Below, piece after piece: positions 20,569-30,354 of a DNA stretch of 38,110 nucleotides. The translations under genes and the position numbers were made by a program. Source of the DNA: Chara braunii (Eukaryota > Streptophyta > Charophyceae > Charales > Characeae); the NCBI GenBank assembly GCA_003427395.1, contig BFEA01000977.1, forward strand, positions 212,026 to 250,135. Direction: 5' to 3'. Every line of letters starts with the position of its first letter. The stretch's first letter is position 1. Below the pieces are notes generated by a model, which saw nothing but the letters and a program-made list of their open reading frames with translations, ran no database searches and was not told the origin of the DNA.

Positions 20569-20600
20569 ATTATTTGACGGCACTTTAAGAAGAGGAATTG

Positions 20601-21600
20601 TATCAACTTATCACGTACATGGTCAGAACTTACAGCCGCTATGAGAAGCATGGCAAGGGGAAAATGCCCAGGCCCGGACGACTTCCCCGTTGAATTCTAC
20701 TATGACCAGTACTGGTCCCTGTTGGGCCCAGACGTGCCTGCTCAGAATCTTCAACGGCATGATCCTGACCAGTAACCGATCGGGCACGCGCACCACGAAA
20801 GGAGTAATCACTCTTCTCTACAAGAAAGGGGATCAATCACCAGACATTAGGAACTACTGACCGATATCCCTCCTCAATGTGGTCGGTAAGATCTTAGCTA
20901 AGACTTTGGCAAGACGCCGAGTATCCCCCTAGGCTTATGAACAAACGAGTTGCCCCAGAGCAATCTGGATTTGTTCCGGGAAGGCTGGTCCTTGACAAAG
21001 TCTTCATGATCAGTCAGGCCATGCCATCGACTTAATCAAAACCTCTTTCTCAAATGCAGCAATAGTTCTAATAGACTTCCAAAAAGCGTATGATCGAGTA
21101 AACTGGGAATTCGTCTGGGCTGTTCTTGAAAGAGTAAGTCTCTAGCTAAGGGCGTAATTTCAGAAGATGGGGTTAAACCAAATGGTACGGCTGGAAGAAT
21201 AGATCGGATTGATAATATATACCATCAAGAAGAGAGTATAGTGCAGTTGGCCACTAGTGATTCTTTAGCACGGATCTCATGGGAGAGCGGTAGTGAATGG
21301 TGTTCTCTCTCTCAAGTTGTCTCAACCATTCATGATGGTAATCCGATCCCTTCTGCAGGGATGCCCACTTGCTCCCTCGCTACTTGTTATCCTGGACCAA
21401 ATGGAGATCTTACTCAACATGATAAACTTAAGGCTCACCCTCAAGATAAGGGTCTTAGAATCTCAGCACGCTATGAGCTCAAGGTCTCAGCGCGAGCTGA
21501 CGACTTTTCAGCCGTAACAGACAACTCTACCTCATCACTGCAGGCCCGTAAACCACCAGTACTTCCTAAAGTAGTGCCCGTTAACGCTGCGCGATTTTAG
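20601..21600 (+). pseudogene. LINE-C reverse transcriptase domain
   Basis: Motifs in order across three frames: MARGKCPGPDDFPVEFYY (K.PGpDG signature), PISLLNVVGKILAKTLARR (fingers), APEQSGFVPGRLVLDKVF, motif A VLIDFQKAYDRVNWEFV (catalytic Asp kept) near 21065-21120, motif B RSLLQGCPLAPSLLVI near 21336-21390, and motif C as ARADDFSAVT near 21490-21520 (ADD kept). Between A and B the expected sequence is replaced at 21189-21259 by a reverse-complement copy of a downstream LINE-C segment. Frameshifts and stops make it inactive. Confidence 0.78.
21189..21259 (-). repeat. Inverted copy of a downstream LINE-C segment
   Basis: About 71 bp here (GGAAGAATAGATCGGATTGA to GCAGTTGGCCACTAGTG) is the reverse complement of LINE-C sequence that now lies on the two sides of the chromovirus: 21985-22007 and 32632-32690. 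The chromovirus entered the downstream copy, whose ACTAT target is also present, inverted, in this copy. Confidence 0.8.
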
Positions 21601-22007
21601 GAAACGTACGGGCCACTACAGGAGCGCCCAAATTCATCCATTGCAATGAGAAACGTTTCTACTCTATTTTTTTTCGCGGCCTATAGTTGGGCCAAGTACT
21701 GGCTGGTGGTTTAAGCAGTGCTTACGATCTATGAAAAGGCGTCTGAATTGAGTCAGAAATGAAAGTAAACTGGAATAAATTGACTGCAGTAACATTAAAT
21801 AACTCACCATTGGCACTGACTCTGGGCATTAAGAGCACTCCAAGTTCAGATTCCGAGAGATACCTAGGGATTATGATATCCTTCAGCGACTGCACTAAGG
21901 AGCAGGCGAGTATCATAGAAAGATGTATCAGTGATGCCTGCACAAAATATTCCGAAAGATGCCGCTTGTCCCTATTTGGGAGATACACTAGTGGCCAACT
22001 GCACTAT
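21601..22007 (+). pseudogene. LINE-C post-RT thumb region, left part
   Basis: After a stretch without motifs (21601-21750) the frame at 21759 reads MKVNWNKLTAVTLNN, then LGIKSTPSSDSERYLGIMIS. This is the 'iNw.KS ... yLGi.i' pattern that follows motif C in L1-type RT. It continues with CRLSLFGRYTS, the 'l.l.GR..l' segment. The reading is cut at 22007 by the chromovirus LTR and continues at 32632. Confidence 0.75.
22003..22007. other. Target-site duplication ACTAT, left copy
   Basis: ACTAT directly precedes the left LTR (TGTAGCGG...) and is repeated at 32632-32636 directly after the right LTR. A 5-bp duplication is normal for Ty3/gypsy integration. Confidence 0.95.
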
Positions 22008-22321
22008 TGTAGCGGACCCACCGGGTGTGGTGCTCCACTAGTGATAGAGAATGAGATGGAGGAAGAAGGGGGAGCAAGATGCACAGCGCAGCTCCCCACG
22101 CAAGACTCCAGCGCACGTACTCCAAAATGTGCAAGTGAAGAATGATGACGAAACAGACGACTGCTGGGGTATACCCCAGCGGACTGACTAGACTGGACAG
22201 GACTGGCTGGTACCGACAGAGGCACCGGCCTGGACTGGACTGGACTGCCCCCGAATAGAACACAGGCCTGTGAGAACAGGCCAAGGGGCTGGTCTCACAG
22301 GCCAACCAGAGGTCCGCTACA
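22008..22321 (-). repeat. Chromovirus-1 3' LTR (left)
   Basis: 314 bp, TGTAGCGGACC...GGTCCGCTACA, so the LTR ends also form an 11-13-bp inverted repeat. It contains TGGAC-rich short repeats, a GGGTATACCCC palindrome and a small hairpin GGCCTGTGAGA...TCTCACAGGCC. A direct copy lies at 32313-32631. Confidence 0.93.
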
Positions 22322-23218
22322 CGATCCTCGACCTGTGATGGATCGCCTAGATGCAAACACGCTTCCGCCAAAAAGCGGAACTCTACCAAAGAAAAAGAAA
22401 ACCTGAGTCGTCTAGGATGCGGAGCAAGCTCCATGNTGAGTCCATGCGATGCAACCTAGGATATAAAATGTCACAAAACAACAATGTCATGGCTAACAAC
22501 CTAAGTAAGAGCAGAAGCAACTAACAAGCATACATGTCCTAGGAAAGCAGAAACAACTAACTGACATACATGTCCTAGGAAAGCAGAAAGTAGTGACAAC
22601 TAGATCCTAGAATGTTGGAGGCAGTATCCTTAGTCTGGGAACAACTGACTAGTGTATAAGTCCTAAGAACAGCAAGAGCAGAACAACTAAGGCTTAGAGA
22701 TGTGAGAGGCAGTAGCCTCAGTCTAAGAGCAACAAAGCAATCAACAAAACAACCATATGTCACAGGAGGAGTGTGTCGCAAACCAAAGGATGGGATGGTC
22801 TCTGAGGGTGGGGAATGCAGCCTAGAGGTCGAAAACTCCTAAGGGCATCCATACATAGATAACAGGGAGACACATGTCATCAGGCTCAATGAGGGTAGGG
22901 AACTGGGAGCGAACAAAACCAATGACCCTAATAGATAGACCATCAGGGCGGGTAGTGCTCGACTAAAGGGGTGACCGCTATGGAGGTTCGACCATGCAAG
23001 GGAACAAGGGAGCCTGGTATACTGGGCGCACCTAGATGAAGCATGCGGGGTCGCCTAACTAGGGCGTGAGGGCCGGCAGAGGGTAGAAAGAGTGATGGGT
23101 AAGGGAATCATGCAAATGACTCATAAAGTGAGGGAAGTCGGAGCTAGATCCGTAAGATGGGAAGCCAGGGCAACGCTACGGTCCCGATGCCTATGCGTAT
23201 ACCAATGGAGAGCCCAAC
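22322..23218 (-). other. Chromovirus-1 3' untranslated region with short tandem repeats
   Basis: Between integrase and the 3' LTR. A roughly 42-bp unit with CATACATGTCCTAGGAAAGC occurs twice at about 22510-22590, and more diverged relatives (CAGTATCCTTAGTCTGGGAA; CAGTAGCCTCAGTCTAAGAG) occur to about 22735. The polypurine tract expected beside the LTR is weak (AGGTCGAGGATCG on the minus strand). A single N lies near 22436. No gene seen. Confidence 0.6.
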
Positions 23219-25504
23219 TCAGAGGAACCCGACTAAAGGGAGACCATTATGCGACACAACAAGGGTACTGTACAGGGTAAAGTGGTAAGAGAGTGACGGC
23301 CTCTGAAGCAGGCAGAGCTGATCGTGACGAAGTCCGTGAAGCTGCCGATAACGTCCGCAATGAGAAGTCCGGAATGCCGTCGAGGAAGAGCCGCAACGTC
23401 GACGAGCTGAAGTAGCAAAACTGGAGTGGATGGAGTACGGAGAAGTCAAAGACGTGGGAAGATAAGTCAGAGTCAATCGTCGTATTGAGCAGGACGACAA
23501 CGAGTGCGTTGTGGAAGCATCCGGATGCTGCTGAAGGTCTGCCTCAGATGGAGCAGGCTTGACTTCAGCGGTCTCCTCAGCCGGGGGAGAAGGAGGAGGG
23601 TCAGCGGGCTGAGGAGGAGCGGTGAACCCAGCACGACGAGCACGGTCATAGGCACGCACCAACATGCGAGCGTGCTGCAAGTGCTCAAGGGGCTCCCGGG
23701 TAGCCTCCTCATCAGGATAACCCTTCCAACGTACGAGATACTCGACGTGGGGAGGGTTGTCGTCGGTGACTCGGCGACCAATGATGTCTAAAACGAGGAA
23801 CTCCTCGTGGCCGTCCACCATGATGGGTGGAGGGCGCTCGTATGGTCGTCCGACGAAACGCTCAGACGGTCTCCGGTAAGGACGCAGTAATGAGACGTGG
23901 TAGACATCGTGCACACGAGCCTGGCGCAGGTAGTCGGGCAGCTTCACACCGAAGCTGACCGGGCTAGATGCCATATCAGAACCGACGGCCTGGAGGATGC
24001 GGCATGGTCCAAAGAAGCGACGCCGAAACTTGCGAAGCATGTCCGCTTTGAGCTGTAAGTGGCGGGCGTCGATAAGCACATCATCACTGACTTTGAATGG
24101 GTGATCCATCCTCGATCGGTTCGCACGTGCTGCCATGCGGGTCTCGGAAGCGACTATGTGCTCATGTGCGATCTTCATGATCAATGTCATGTGTGCAACC
24201 CAATCATCCAGCGCGGGACAACTCGTGTCGGGGTGCATCTGTGACGGTCGGAGGAAGTCTGCAGGAACACGAGGGTGATAGCCGAGGTCGCAATAGTAAG
24301 GCGACATCCCCGTGGCTGGCGAGACGGCGTGGTTGTAGGCTATCTCCACTTGGGCAAGATGAAGATCCCACTGCTGATCGTCACGAACAATCTTTCGGAG
24401 AATATCTCTGAGAGTCGTGTTCGTGATCTCGGTCTGACCATCAGTCTGAGGATGGTAAGATGAGGAGAAGCGGAGCTGAGTGTCGTACACCTCGTGGAAC
24501 CGTCGCCAGAATAGGCTGGTAAAGCGCGGGTCACAGTCATATATGATGCTCATAGGTAAGTCGTGGTCACGCACGACTAGGTCAAATACGATGTCGGCGA
24601 CCTCACGGGCACTGATGGCATAGCGGCACGGAACAAAGTATGCACGCTTCGTAAAGCATTCGACGACGACCAGGATAGCATCATGACCGCGAGGGGTCGA
24701 AGGACGAAGGGGACCGATAAAGTCCATTGAGATGGACTGCCAACGACCCTCAGGGATAGGAAGAGGCTGGATCAAACCATAAGGAAGGTGATTCGCACTG
24801 TTCACCTCCTGACAGGTGGGACACTCTGCGACGTAGTCCTTCACAAAGTCCTTGCACTTCGGCCATACGTACAGGCGGCTCACACGAGCCAACGTCTTAT
24901 GGAAGCCCATATGACCGGCGGCTGCCTGGTCATGGAACTCCGCTACTGCTCGGACATGTAGCTGTCCAGTGGAGGGAACACAAATATGAGGCTCTCTGGT
25001 GCCCTGTGAATCGTGCCAGTACACGAGACCGTTGTCCCAGAAAGAGTAGTTCGAGACGGTCTTGCCACTCCGAAGGGTCGCGTGGATGTCGTGATAGTTG
25101 GGGCAGTGGCGGTACTGAGTGCGAAACTCGTCGATCACCGAGTGGTAGACGGTGGTGACCGAGATGGAAGAGAGCTGGATCTGCTCCTGGTCGTGGTCTG
25201 GGCGTCGGGATAAGGCACCTGCGACCCGATTAGTCTCACCCTTGATGTGCTCAGTGGTGAAACTAAACTCGGATAGGTCGCGCCACCAACGAGCCTGTCG
25301 AGGAGTGAACTTCGGTTTTGTTAGAAAAGCCTGGACAACAGAGTTGTTCGTACGCACCGTGAACGGTGCCCCGTGCAGGTAGTGACGCCGGTGCCGAACG
25401 GCATAAACTACTGCGAGAACCTCACGTTCATCAGCAGTGTAGTTTATCTCAGCAGGCTGGACTTGAGCATGCTCCAGGCTCGTCAGGAACGACTCACCCT
25501 CCAT
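23219..25504 (-). CDS. Chromovirus-1 RNase H (partial), integrase and chromodomain
   Basis: An open frame of 761 codons. RNase H: PAEINYTADEREVLAVVYAV; then VRTNNSVVQAF where the family has TDH/TDN (catalytic Asp changed to Asn), and AGALSRR for ADALSRR. Integrase: HHCC finger with HDQAAAGHMGFHKT and CPTC (about residues 190-235). The catalytic core has SMDFIGPL (first Asp), IIYDCDPRF (second Asp) and HPQTDGQTEITN (Glu), so DDE is complete. Then RRRFFGPCRIL and VHDVYHVSLLRP (GPF/Y module). The chromodomain near residues 573-630 has FLVLDIIGRR and VEYLVRWKGYPDEEATREP (family TWEP, Trp changed to Arg). Chromodomains direct integration to modified histones. A Pro/Ser-rich tail ends at 23219. The true N-terminus is missing because of the PR-RT inversion, so the ATG is not a real start. 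Confidence 0.92.
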   Translation of the reverse strand: MEGESFLTSLEHAQVQPAEINYTADEREVLAVVYAVRHRRHYLHGAPFTVRTNNSVVQAFLTKPKFTPRQARWWRDLSEFSFTTEHIKGETNRVAGALSRRPDHDQEQIQLSSISVTTVYHSVIDEFRTQYRHCPNYHDIHATLRSGKTVSNYSFWDNGLVYWHDSQGTREPHICVPSTGQLHVRAVAEFHDQAAAGHMGFHKTLARVSRLYVWPKCKDFVKDYVAECPTCQEVNSANHLPYGLIQPLPIPEGRWQSISMDFIGPLRPSTPRGHDAILVVVECFTKRAYFVPCRYAISAREVADIVFDLVVRDHDLPMSIIYDCDPRFTSLFWRRFHEVYDTQLRFSSSYHPQTDGQTEITNTTLRDILRKIVRDDQQWDLHLAQVEIAYNHAVSPATGMSPYYCDLGYHPRVPADFLRPSQMHPDTSCPALDDWVAHMTLIMKIAHEHIVASETRMAARANRSRMDHPFKVSDDVLIDARHLQLKADMLRKFRRRFFGPCRILQAVGSDMASSPVSFGVKLPDYLRQARVHDVYHVSLLRPYRRPSERFVGRPYERPPPIMVDGHEEFLVLDIIGRRVTDDNPPHVEYLVRWKGYPDEEATREPLEHLQHARMLVRAYDRARRAGFTAPPQPADPPPSPPAEETAEVKPAPSEADLQQHPDASTTHSLSSCSIRRLTLTYLPTSLTSPYSIHSSFATSARRRCGSSSTAFRTSHCGRYRQLHGLRHDQLCLLQRPSLSYHFTLYSTLVVSHNGLPLVGFL

Positions 25505-25520
25505 GTTGCTGCACTGCGTC
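25490..25520. other. Breakpoint between minus-strand RNase H and plus-strand protease
   Basis: Minus-strand RNase H sequence (AEINYTADE) runs up to about 25500. From about 25510 the plus strand carries the end of gag-PR spacer sequence (LPIIPVRLGTSTRVYSALWDSG). There is no N at this joint, so the orientation switch lies inside one contig. Confidence 0.75.
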
Positions 25521-25960
25521 GCCTTCTCGCCATCCTCTCTGACCTTGATCGCACCCTCCCGATCATCCCAGTACGACTCGGGACCTCCACGAGGGTGTAC
25601 TCAGCGCTGTGGGATTCCGGTTCTTAGGGCGACTTCATTCACCCACGCGTGGTGAAAGAAGCCCGCTTACCCATGACAGGGTCTCCGACTCCCATCTCCG
25701 TTACCTTAGGGGATGACAAGACCCAGCGCTTTTTCGATCAGACGGTCACCGACCTCCCTTTCTTCCTCACTCTCGAGCCGACTGATCGTTCCCCTGCGTC
25801 TCGTCGCCACCGCTCCTCTGCACATTTCGATGTGATGGAGACGGGGTACGACTTCATTCTCGGCACTCCTTGGTCTCGCTGGTTCCGCAGCACCGAGGCC
25901 GATTGGGCGACCAACAATCTCGTTCTCAAAACAAAGTGTGGACAGACGTATTGCGTACCT
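25520..25960 (+). pseudogene. Chromovirus-1 aspartic protease, in inverted block
   Basis: The plus strand reads YSALWDSGS then TAG (25625-25627), then in the same frame GDFIHPRVVKEARLP and SVTLGDDK. It ends with FDVMETGYDFILGTPWSRWF, the 'gyd.ILGtpWL' signature of gypsy protease. The catalytic DSG at 25613-25621 is present. The stop right after it would cut gag-pol unless read through; the family has Ala/Thr-type residues there, so I think it is a mutation. Protease cleaves the gag-pol polyprotein. Confidence 0.8.
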
Positions 25961-27336
25961 TTCATAGGTACCACTGCGAGACCACGCCCCGATCCTCCTC
26001 CCCCGGAGCCTTTCGTGCCCACACCATCTCCTTCTATCACTGTCACCTCGCCTCGGCAGTTCGCTCTCTTCATCAGACAGGACGACGTCACCTTCTTTAT
26101 GGTGAACGTGACGGATCTCTTACACTATGACCCACCCTGTCCCGACGTCGAGCTCATCCCTTTGGAGCCAGACCCTCCTTCCATCTCCATGGCTCCCATC
26201 TCTACTTCCGTCCCTCCGCGGTCCGTCAAGTCCACCCCGCCGTCGCGCGCTGACGTTGACACTGAGGAACTCGCACGATATACGGCCGACTTGGAGCCCG
26301 CAGTTCGTGACCTCATTCGAGAGTACCACGACGTTTTCCCATCGTCGTTCTCGTACGCTGGCATCCCACCGATGCGCGACATCGAGCACTCCATCCAGCT
26401 TGTGCCTGACTATCGTGTTCACCACCAGGCACCCTACACACTCTCGATCCCCGAGGTCACCGAACTCAAGCGTCAGCTTGAGGAGCTCCTGAGACTGGGT
26501 TTCATTAAACCCAGCAACTCCCCATGGGGTGCACCCGTCCTCTTTGCTCGTAAAGCGGATGGAACTCTCCGTCTCTGCATCGACTATCGTGGCCTCAACC
26601 GTTACACGGTTAAGAACAGCTACCCCATGCCTCGTTCCGACGAGCTGTTCGACCGCCTAGCAGGCAACCGTTTCTTTACGAAGATTGATCTTCGTAGCGG
26701 TTACCATCAGATCCGCGTCGCTGCAGCCGACCAGCCAAAGACAGCGTTCCGATCGCGCTTCGGCCACTACGAGTTTACGGTGATGCCATTCGATCTCACC
26801 AATGGACCCGCCACCTTCCAGAGGGCGATGAACGACATCTTCAGGGACATCCTGGAGCAGTACATTCTCGTCTACCTCAACGATATCCTGGTCTACAGTC
26901 GTACCCTTGAGGAGCACCTCAGACACCTCCACGACGTCCTTGACCGCTTGCGCAGACATGGCTTCTACGCCAAGCTAAGCAAGTGCCGCTTTGCCCAGCA
27001 CAAAGTGGATTTCTTAGGACACTACGTGTCTGACCAAGGTCTCCACATGGACGACGTGAAGATCACTGCTATTGCGGAGTGGCCCGCTCCCACATCCGCC
27101 AAGCAGCTTCGCAGCTTCCTAGGCCTGACCAACTACTATAGTAATTTCATCCGGGGATACGCTAGGTATTTCTACGTCCTTACCTCCACCCTCCTCCGGA
27201 AGAACCCACCCTGGGCTTGGACACCCCTCCACGAGAACGCCTTCCGCGCCCTCAAGAAGGCGGTGACATGTGCACCGGTTCTTCACCTACCCGATTTTGA
27301 TCGCCCTTTTATCCTTACCACCGATGCATCAGACTT
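25961..27336 (+). CDS. Chromovirus-1 reverse transcriptase, in inverted block, cut by N gap
   Basis: One open frame (from 25649) to the N gap. After a Pro-rich linker: IPPMRDIEHSIQLVPDYRVH, FIKPSNSPWGAPVLFARKADGTLRLCIDYRGLN (fingers), NRFFTKIDLRSGYHQIRV (motif A, Asp kept), FRSRFGHYEFTVMPFDLTNGPATFQ (motif B; family MPFGLTNAP) and YILVYLNDILVYS. The last is motif C, where the universal Y-x-D-D is YLND (first Asp changed to Asn), so polymerase activity should be lost. The thumb and connection follow (FLGHYVSDQGL, LRSFLGLTNYYSNFIRGYA), then the RNase H start FILTTDASD at the gap. Its orientation is opposite to gag and integrase. Confidence 0.92.
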
Positions 27337-27876
27337 NNNNNNNNNNNNNNNNNNNNNNNNNNNNNNNNNNNNNNNNNNNNNNNNNNNNNNNNNNNNNNNN
27401 NNNNNNNNNNNNNNNNNNNNNNNNNNNNNNNNNNNNNNNNNNNNNNNNNNNNNNNNNNNNNNNNNNNNNNNNNNNNNNNNNNNNNNNNNNNNNNNNNNNN
27501 NNNNNNNNNNNNNNNNNNNNNNNNNNNNNNNNNNNNNNNNNNNNNNNNNNNNNNNNNNNNNNNNNNNNNNNNNNNNNNNNNNNNNNNNNNNNNNNNNNNN
27601 NNNNNNNNNNNNNNNNNNNNNNNNNNNNNNNNNNNNNNNNNNNNNNNNNNNNNNNNNNNNNNNNNNNNNNNNNNNNNNNNNNNNNNNNNNNNNNNNNNNN
27701 NNNNNNNNNNNNNNNNNNNNNNNNNNNNNNNNNNNNNNNNNNNNNNNNNNNNNNNNNNNNNNNNNNNNNNNNNNNNNNNNNNNNNNNNNNNNNNNNNNNN
27801 NNNNNNNNNNNNNNNNNNNNNNNNNNNNNNNNNNNNNNNNNNNNNNNNNNNNNNNNNNNNNNNNNNNNNNNNNNNN
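27337..27876. other. Assembly gap (540 N)
   Basis: A run of N. RT breaks off here at the first RNase H motif. The missing RNase H start would fit inside this gap if the whole 25505-27876 block were turned round. Confidence 0.99.
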
Positions 27877-28000
27877 GCTGCAACGGGCTGAGCGAATGGC
27901 TCGACGCGTCAGTAGTCGCGGCGGGGAAGGAGGGGAGACGGTGGTCTGCGGAGGCGCAGACGGTACTGCGACAGGGGGCTGAGTACACTCTGTCGAGTCC
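27877..28000 (-). other. Gag-PR spacer remnant beside the N gap
   Basis: Ser/Pro/Ala-rich minus-strand sequence between the gag knuckle and the N gap. It is compatible with the spacer that precedes protease in gag-pol; no domain. Confidence 0.4.
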
Positions 28001-30178
28001 TGCGATACCTCAACTCTTGTAGCGAGAGGGGCGAACCACGACGGAGATGTCGGGAAGCCCACTATTGAGGAGGGCGCAGGTGTACACTGCACCGTGGCTA
28101 GGAGGCGCCGCGGGGATGAGAGGCGTCGGGGGGGGACGACGCACGACGCTGGCGGGAAAGGTCAGCGTAGTGGCGGTCGAGGGCGATAGTGTAAGGGCAC
28201 CGCGAGGAGGTATGACCGTCCAAGCGGCATCGCAAACACCCACGCCGACCCAGAATAGCTGCGCGCTCCTCTGCGGAAAGGACACCGCGAGGAGGGATGA
28301 AGCCCTGAGGGAGGTCCTCCTGAGGGACCACGGGGGGCGACGCACCAGCGTGACCGGAGCGACTGCGTGCCCAGGAAAGGGTGGAAAGGATGAGCTGGAG
28401 GCGCTCAACCACAAGGAGAGTAGGGTCCTCCAGGTGGTGGTGGACGGCCTCGCCGAGGTCGAGGTCGGCGCTATGGTCACCCTCTGGTGACATCGGAGCA
28501 CCAGCGTCCTACTCACCATACTCGAGCGTGCAGAAGCGGTGCGAGAAGTGGCTGCCCTGCTGCGTGGAAAGGCGGGGACGACCGCAGAAAGAGGAACAGC
28601 GCTGGGAAGTGTCATGAGAGGAGGAGGAGGCGTAGCCCCTGCGCTAAGGCTGGGAGAAGGAGGCGGGGTGAAGACGGGCTCGCATCCGCTGGTGGTCTTT
28701 GGCAGCCTCGTAAGCGTGCGGGGCTGATGTGAACTCGTACCGCCATAGCTCGGAGCGGTACTCGAGCGGAAGGCTGGCCAAGAAACAATCGATAAGGGCA
28801 GCTTCGGGGAGGAACGCCACGTCATAAGTGAGGCGGGCGTCCTGAAAGACCTGGATGTGGCCATCCAGAGCGGCAGCGCCACCAGAGCCGGACCAGCGTG
28901 TAGTGACGACACGCTCGAAGGCGTCAGTCATGTCGTATCGGGCGCCGAAGCGATCCTCGAGGAACGCCTGGAAATCCATGAAGGTCGGGGTCCGACCCTC
29001 ACGAAGGGAGTCGCGTAGAAATCCTCTCAGGCCTCGAAAGGACCGCCACGTAGGCGCGTGGAGAGGTGATACACCCACGTGTCGGGTGTGTCGCCCATGA
29101 GCTGGAGTGTGCGGGTGGCAGACTGCAGCCACCTAGATACGCGTATGCCTGTACCGTCATACAAGGCAATATCCGACAAGCGGATGAGTGGTGCGGCACC
29201 GTTTTGGCGGCGAGGGGAACGGGAAGCAGGGAACTGCGCTACGGTGGAATAAGTCGGTGCAGCTCCTGGAGGAGGAGGCGCAGCTGACTGTACGCCCGGG
29301 CCGCATGGTGGAGTGGCAGGGGAAACAACGACAGGCTGCGCGGGAGCTGCGGTAGAAGAGGTCGCAGCAACCGAGGGGATGGAGAGGAGGTAGGATGGGG
29401 ATGGGTAGGGTGCAGGGTGAGGGAAGCGAGCCTGCATGGAAGGAAGAATAGAGGAAGAAGGGGGTGCGCCAGAAGGCGCGGCCACTTGTGAGGGTGGGGA
29501 TGGCTGAAGGCGTGAGAGGGCGAGGTCGGTCCAGAGCTGGGCGATCTCGTCCTCGAGACCTCGAGCGTAGGTTGAGCGGGGTGTGGCAGGGGGACACAGA
29601 TGAGCGGCGCGAGGCATCCCACAAGGGGTAGAGCCAGGTGGCGCTGCGGTCATGCGAAGAGGAGGGAGAAGTGGGGCACTCGGAAAAGCTGCGACCATGG
29701 TAGCGGGTTGTGGTATCGTGGCCGTAGTGACCGAGGTTTGGGCGGGTGCGCCCGTAGACTAAGGGAGGACCTGACTCGTGGCGGCCGTCGTGCTAGGGGC
29801 GTGGACGGTCACCAAGATGGCCGGGTCGGGGGCAGCGGAGGAGGAAGCTCCACCGTGGCCACCCTGTTGGAGGACGGGGGACCCGGACTGGGAGCCAGGA
29901 GAAGAGATAGGGTGAGGAGAGGAAGGACGACCAACGTCCTGGAGTTGCTGCATGCTGGCGGCAAGGGTCGCCACCTGCGCCTGTAAGGGCGTGAGGGTCG
30001 CGAGTTGCGCTTGGATAGGCGCAAGGGTCGCGAGTTGCGCCTGGATGGGAACAAGGAGGGAGGTAAGGAGGGTATGCAGATCCCCCTGGGGCTAATGGCC
30101 CTGGTCCGCCGGCACGGGTGTGGAGTCCGATGCCGTGGTCATCACCGTGTCGGCAGCGTGTGACACACCGTCGGCCAT
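28000..30178 (-). pseudogene. Chromovirus-1 gag with CCHC zinc knuckle
   Basis: The ATG at 30178 starts MADGVSHAADTVMTT, with an in-frame TAG soon after. The same frame continues with a repeat PIQAQLATLA / PIQAQLATLT / PLQAQVATLA (likely coiled coil), a second TAG at 29759, then a Pro/Ala-rich region. It ends with IALYDGTGIRVSRWLQSATR and DTPDTWVYHLSTRL, typical of gag before the capsid core. A frameshift near 29040 leads to GFLRDSLREG, FMDFQAFLEDRFG, CFLASLPLEYRSELW (retrotransposon gag core, 29132-28644). After another frame change, RGCLRCRLDGHTSSRC near 28245-28200 is a C-x2-C-x4-H-x4-C nucleic-acid-binding knuckle. Gag forms the particle and packages RNA. Confidence 0.82.
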
Positions 30179-30354
30179 GAGGAGATGACGGACCGGACTG
30201 GAGGGGGCCAGAAGAGGTCCGCGTGAGCGGAGGGCGTAGGGGGAAGTCCGCGGTAGAAAGCGGCGAACGGCGCTAGCAAGGCTAGCATGGGCACCGTCAA
30301 AGGGGGAGGGGTGGTTCGGTTCCAGGGTGCCCGAAGAGGACGGGGAAGTAGGGG

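Larger units (their letters stand above)
19560..20600 (+). pseudogene. LINE-C ORF2 linker, interrupted by H2 and H3
   Basis: The frame before H2 reads RIKAVNKTYDEIKLKINVDRA, LQEWQDIKILSKQDSWARF and IMTDLSNPFDPSAPRAQDS. After H2 the same protein resumes with TTICEYVKLFYEKLLTSEKN (the 'i..fY..L' segment before RT) and DDLILPPDMEDKMPVW. After H3 it resumes near 20569. Taking out H2 together with one copy of its 3-bp duplication keeps the frame open, so the coding sequence was continuous before insertion. No enzyme activity is expected in this segment. Confidence 0.7.

Noticed and set aside
27270-28092. Open frames of 219-269 codons on both strands
   Set aside because: They run mostly through N and have no real sequence.
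28047-28732. Plus-strand frames over the gag region
   Set aside because: They lie opposite to gag, whose minus-strand frames carry the CCHC knuckle and gag core.
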